IMG/VR virus record: IMGVR_UViG_3300025073_000139
Span: 1-29,324 of that record
Length of the DNA stretch: 29,324 nt
Direction: 5' to 3' (one strand)
From: a virus
Below the pieces are notes generated by a model. The model was not told the DNA's origin and did not search any database. It saw nothing but the letters and a program-made list of their open reading frames with translations. The position numbers and the translations under genes were made by a program. Positions 28,442 through 29,324 of this stretch are shown here, in pieces; the first letter of the stretch is position 1; every line of letters begins with the position of its first letter.

Positions 28442-28455
28442 TTCATTAGATGTGT

Positions 28456-28998
28456 TTATTCCTCGCTATCTATCCAATCTTTCGGCGGGCTGAAATCAGT
28501 TAATGTTGATATTTCTGATTCAGTGATGTTTGGATCATGAAATTCTGACGGTTTGGGGAGTGGTTTAGATGTTTGGAAGGCTAAACTAATTTGATCCTCT
28601 AGTTCTTTATTTGATATCTCTCTATGTTGTGCTGTTTGTCTTGATTGAGATTCTTGCTTTAGAATGTTGAATAGCTTTTCATCTTCAAGTTCTCTTTGAA
28701 TTTGCCAGGCTGGTTTGTTGGCTTGTCCAAGTTGAGGTAGTGGAGCAAGGTTTTTATTTTGCGCTGGTTGTTTGATCATTCCCATTCTTGCCATGGCAAT
28801 CTCTTGGAGTAGCTCAGGAGTGACGCTATGTGGATTATTGTTGCTGAATTCTGATTTTGCGATAAACTCATAAAAGATTGTTCTTATAAGTTCGGCTGGA
28901 GTGGTAAGTTTCCAATCAGGCTCAAGATGACGAACGGCTCTTAGTCCTCTGGCAAGATGATAATCGGAGATGCGAAAACTTACGGTAGGGTTTGACAT
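28456..28998 (-). CDS. Strand-helix-helix protein with a long disordered tail, 180 aa
   Basis: Residues 1-50 (VSFRISDYHLARGLRAVRH, then LTTPAELIRTIFYEFIAK) are paralogous to the 96-aa gene at 24039-24329 and fit a ribbon-helix-helix-type DNA-binding domain. The remaining 130 residues are polar, rich in Gln, Pro and acidic residues, and probably flexible. AAGGAG precedes the ATG. It is the first gene to the left of the right-end repeat array and is likely its regulator or a replication factor binding it; that is inference. Confidence 0.7.
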   Translation of the reverse strand: MSNPTVSFRISDYHLARGLRAVRHLEPDWKLTTPAELIRTIFYEFIAKSEFSNNNPHSVTPELLQEIAMARMGMIKQPAQNKNLAPLPQLGQANKPAWQIQRELEDEKLFNILKQESQSRQTAQHREISNKELEDQISLAFQTSKPLPKPSEFHDPNITESEISTLTDFSPPKDWIDSEE

Positions 28999-29057
28999 GG
29001 TGGTTGCTCCTTGTGAGGTTGTTCGGCGTAGCCGAGGTTGTCAAGTGCTACGGTGTA

Positions 29058-29310
29058 GGGTTTGCCGGTTTGCCTGTTTGCATGGTTTACCGGGTGTTAG
29101 CAGGTAGTATACATGGTTTGCTAAGGGTTTGCAAGTGTTTTCTTTGTGTTTACAGGGTTGGCAAACGTCCGGCGAAGCCGAGTAAGTGGTTGATATTGTT
29201 GGGGGAATTAGGGTTTGCAGGTGGGCAGGGTTTGCAAAAGGTAAACAAGGGGTAGACAGTGTAAATGGTTGATATTGTTGAAGATTATCGTGTTTACAGG
29301 AGTGTACAAG
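29058..29310. repeat. Array of GTTTGC/GTTTAC heptamers and longer direct repeats
   Basis: About ten copies of GTTTGC, GTTTAC or close variants in the same orientation (for example 29059-29064, 29068-29073, 29115-29121, 29125-29132, 29211-29217, 29228-29234, 29291-29297). Also two identical TGGTTGATATTGTTG copies (29187-29201 and 29266-29280), and CGGCGAAGCCGAG (29170-29182) matched by CGGCGTAGCCGAG a little upstream (about 29023-29035). No gene is present in 28999-29324. The pattern resembles an iteron origin or an operator array. Confidence 0.5.
29106..29134 (-). promoter_or_regulatory. Candidate sigma70-type promoter for the 180-aa gene
   Basis: On the - strand TTGCAA (29134-29129), a 17-base spacer and TATACT (29111-29106). 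The -35 box is part of one heptamer of the repeat array, so proteins that bind the array could regulate it. Leader about 100 bases to the ATG at 28998. Confidence 0.6.
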
Positions 29311-29324
29311 TAAACCTCCCCCCC

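Noticed and set aside
28081-28446. Leftward open frame of 121 codons
   Set aside because: It contains a near-consensus promoter and the repeat-rich G-skewed segment, has no ribosome site, has an odd His/Pro/Tyr/Thr composition and overlaps the well-supported start at 28103.
28992-29255. Rightward open frame of 87 codons over the repeat array
   Set aside because: The composition follows from the GT-rich repeats (Val, Gly, Leu, Cys); no ribosome site, and it overlaps promoter and array.
1-29324. Genome-wide reassignment of TGA to tryptophan
   Set aside because: Many genes end in TGA within ATGA overlaps with the next start (for example 1640, 9878, 16300, 20578), and reading through gives no sensible extension; only the 24626 TGA is suspicious.

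Overview
The window looks like part of a tailed double-stranded DNA phage genome or a close prophage relative. It is AT-rich, densely packed, and almost every gene is read leftward with overlapping stop/start codons (ATGA, GTGA, TAATG) and strong AAGGAG-type ribosome binding sites. Three good sigma70-type promoters are visible (19282-19310, 28169-28197, 29106-29134), so the host is a bacterium with ordinary Shine-Dalgarno and sigma70 signals, probably Gram-negative. I cannot name the host. No terminase, capsid or tail gene is present except possibly the first, truncated gene.

Layout. (1) 1-1352, rightward: the C-terminal part of a large late protein that resembles the tail end of giant polyvalent phage proteins. 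It is separated from everything else by a hairpin terminator between converging genes (1366-1400). (2) 1407-14630, leftward: the DNA metabolism block. In order of transcription it holds a zinc protein, an NAD-dependent DNA ligase, a ribbon-helix-helix protein, a MazG-type pyrophosphohydrolase, a ParB-methyltransferase fusion, a uracil-glycosylase/DNA polymerase I fusion, a mobile HNH endonuclease, a DUF3987-type helicase/ATPase, a SLOG (DprA-like) protein, a DnaQ-type exonuclease and ThyX, with small unknown genes between them. (3) 14640-15036: a non-coding, strongly folded stretch that ends in a leftward terminator. (4) 15037-19310: the recombination block, behind a strong promoter. It has a 120-aa protein, a set of folded RNA elements including a tRNA-Leu-like molecule, a 93-aa SH3-like protein, a Cas4/RecB-type nuclease, a Sak4-type RecA-like ATPase and a DUF669 SSB-like protein. 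(5) 19390-28998: an accessory block of many small genes (27-190 aa) around one UvrD-family helicase. It includes zinc proteins, a Lar-like protein, membrane microproteins and three related strand-helix-helix DNA-binding candidates. (6) 28104-28441 and 28999-29324: G-rich, strand-skewed non-coding DNA with promoters, inverted repeats and an iteron-like array; the window ends in a C run.

How it fits together: the polymerase, helicase/ATPase, ligase, SSB-like protein, Sak4, Cas4-like nuclease and UvrD helicase make a largely self-sufficient replication and recombination set. ThyX and MazG shape the nucleotide pool. The methyltransferase and Lar-like protein suggest defence against restriction.

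Most unusual features: (a) the HNH gene sits behind the polymerase gene, and beyond it lies a second, diverged copy of the polymerase 3' end, as if the element arrived with a replacement tail; (b) four genes between 24.3 and 28.1 kb need a recoding event or are broken: an in-frame TGA where tryptophan is expected, a gene with only AUU as a start, and two genes that need a -1 shift exactly at A AAA AAG and U UUU UUA; (c) an array of folded RNAs with a tRNA-Leu-like element whose anticodon domain is replaced by a long hairpin; (d) an 18-nt palindromic element repeated 11 kb apart. Protein family calls come from reading motifs by eye; no searches were run.
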